DNA of 5,703 nt from assembly GCA_009695395.1 (NCBI GenBank), contig SIBB01000247.1:1-5703 (forward strand). Reading direction: 5' to 3'. The DNA comes from Pedosphaera sp. Its GTDB lineage: Bacteria; Verrucomicrobiota; Verrucomicrobiia; Limisphaerales; SXTU01. The notes beneath the pieces were generated by a model, which was not told the origin of the DNA, did no database searches, and worked only from the letters and a program-made list of their open reading frames with translations. Each line of letters opens with the position of its first letter. Position 1 is the stretch's first letter. A program made the position numbers and the translations under genes. This document shows, in pieces, positions 5,370 through 5,703 of the stretch.

Positions 5370-5703
5370 ATGCGAACGAACTCCTTTGACGCCACGGTTC
5401 ACGAACGCCTTTCCGACTTGGGCCAGCGCGTGCTCAACGGCGGGCGCATCGAGCGCGAGGACGCGTTGTGGCTCTTCCAGTTGGAGGACACCGCCGACAT
5501 CTTCGAGCTGATGGCCTGGGCCAACCGCATCCGCGAGCGCTACAAGGGCAACAAGATTCACCTCTGCTCCATCGTCAATGCCAAGGCCGGCGCGTGCTCA
5601 GAGAATTGCAGCTTCTGTGCCCAGTCCGCCCACTACCAGACCAGCTCGCCGAAGTATGGCTTTGTGGACCCCGAGCCGGTGCAGAACGCCCTCACCGAGG
5701 CGC
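5370..5703 (+). CDS. bioB: Biotin synthase BioB, N-terminal part, truncated at the right edge
   Basis: The frame is open from the ATG at 5370 to the window end, giving 111 residues. BioB is a radical SAM enzyme that inserts sulfur into dethiobiotin, the last step of biotin synthesis, in the cytoplasm. The radical SAM cluster motif CxxxCxxC is present as C76, C80 and C83 within KAGACSENCSFCAQSAHYQT; the CAQSAHY continuation is characteristic of BioB rather than of HydE or the menaquinone enzymes. The preceding part, with LEDTADIFELMAWANRIRERY (about residues 38-58) and IHLCSIVNAKAG (63-74), fits the usual N-terminal helices and first strand. The start is chosen because in-frame stops at 5298 and 5313 limit the upstream extension and no better start follows. 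No Shine-Dalgarno sequence is seen. No other biotin gene is visible upstream, so it is probably not in a bio operon on this side. Confidence 0.9.
   Translation, partial: MRTNSFDATVHERLSDLGQRVLNGGRIEREDALWLFQLEDTADIFELMAWANRIRERYKGNKIHLCSIVNAKAGACSENCSFCAQSAHYQTSSPKYGFVDPEPVQNALTEA

Overview
The window is a GC-rich stretch with every supported gene on the + strand. It most likely comes from the Planctomycetota-Verrucomicrobiota group. Three things point there. A PSD1 (DUF1553) protein is followed directly by a Tat-exported DUF1501 protein, a pairing typical of these phyla. Two exported DUF1080 (3-keto-disaccharide hydrolase family) proteins sit next to it. Most start codons lack a recognisable Shine-Dalgarno sequence. 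The short GC-rich intergenic repeats make a verrucomicrobial (Pedosphaera-like) genome my best guess, but that is inference; no rRNA or marker gene is present.

Layout: positions 2-1264 hold the C-terminal part of a PSD1/DUF1553 protein, cut off by the left edge. One base later, at 1266, a DUF1501 protein begins and runs to 2714; the two look like one operon. A 141-bp gap with hairpin-forming repeat-like sequence and a weak promoter candidate leads to the first DUF1080 protein (2856-3611). A good intrinsic terminator (3615-3646) separates it from a second, shorter DUF1080 protein (3667-4308). A strong GC-rich stem-loop (4314-4333) follows. Next is a membrane protein with a transglutaminase-like Cys/His core (4356-5237). 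A 132-bp gap with nested inverted repeats precedes the start of biotin synthase bioB (5370 onward), cut off by the right edge.

How the genes fit together: the first four encode proteins of kinds that are exported and are often found near carbohydrate-degradation genes in these phyla. The DUF1553 and DUF1501 families have no settled biochemical role. The DUF1080 family includes enzymes that hydrolyse 3-keto-glycosides after sugar oxidation. A shared role in extracytoplasmic glycan or glycoside breakdown is plausible but not shown by the sequence. The transglutaminase-like protein and bioB look unrelated to that role.

I see no mobile element, CRISPR array, tRNA, rRNA or defence system, and no clear sign of a wholly new system. 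The items most worth a second look are a degenerate heptamer-repeat insertion inside the DUF1553 gene, related repeat fragments after two stop codons, the terminator between the two DUF1080 genes, and the structured leader of bioB.
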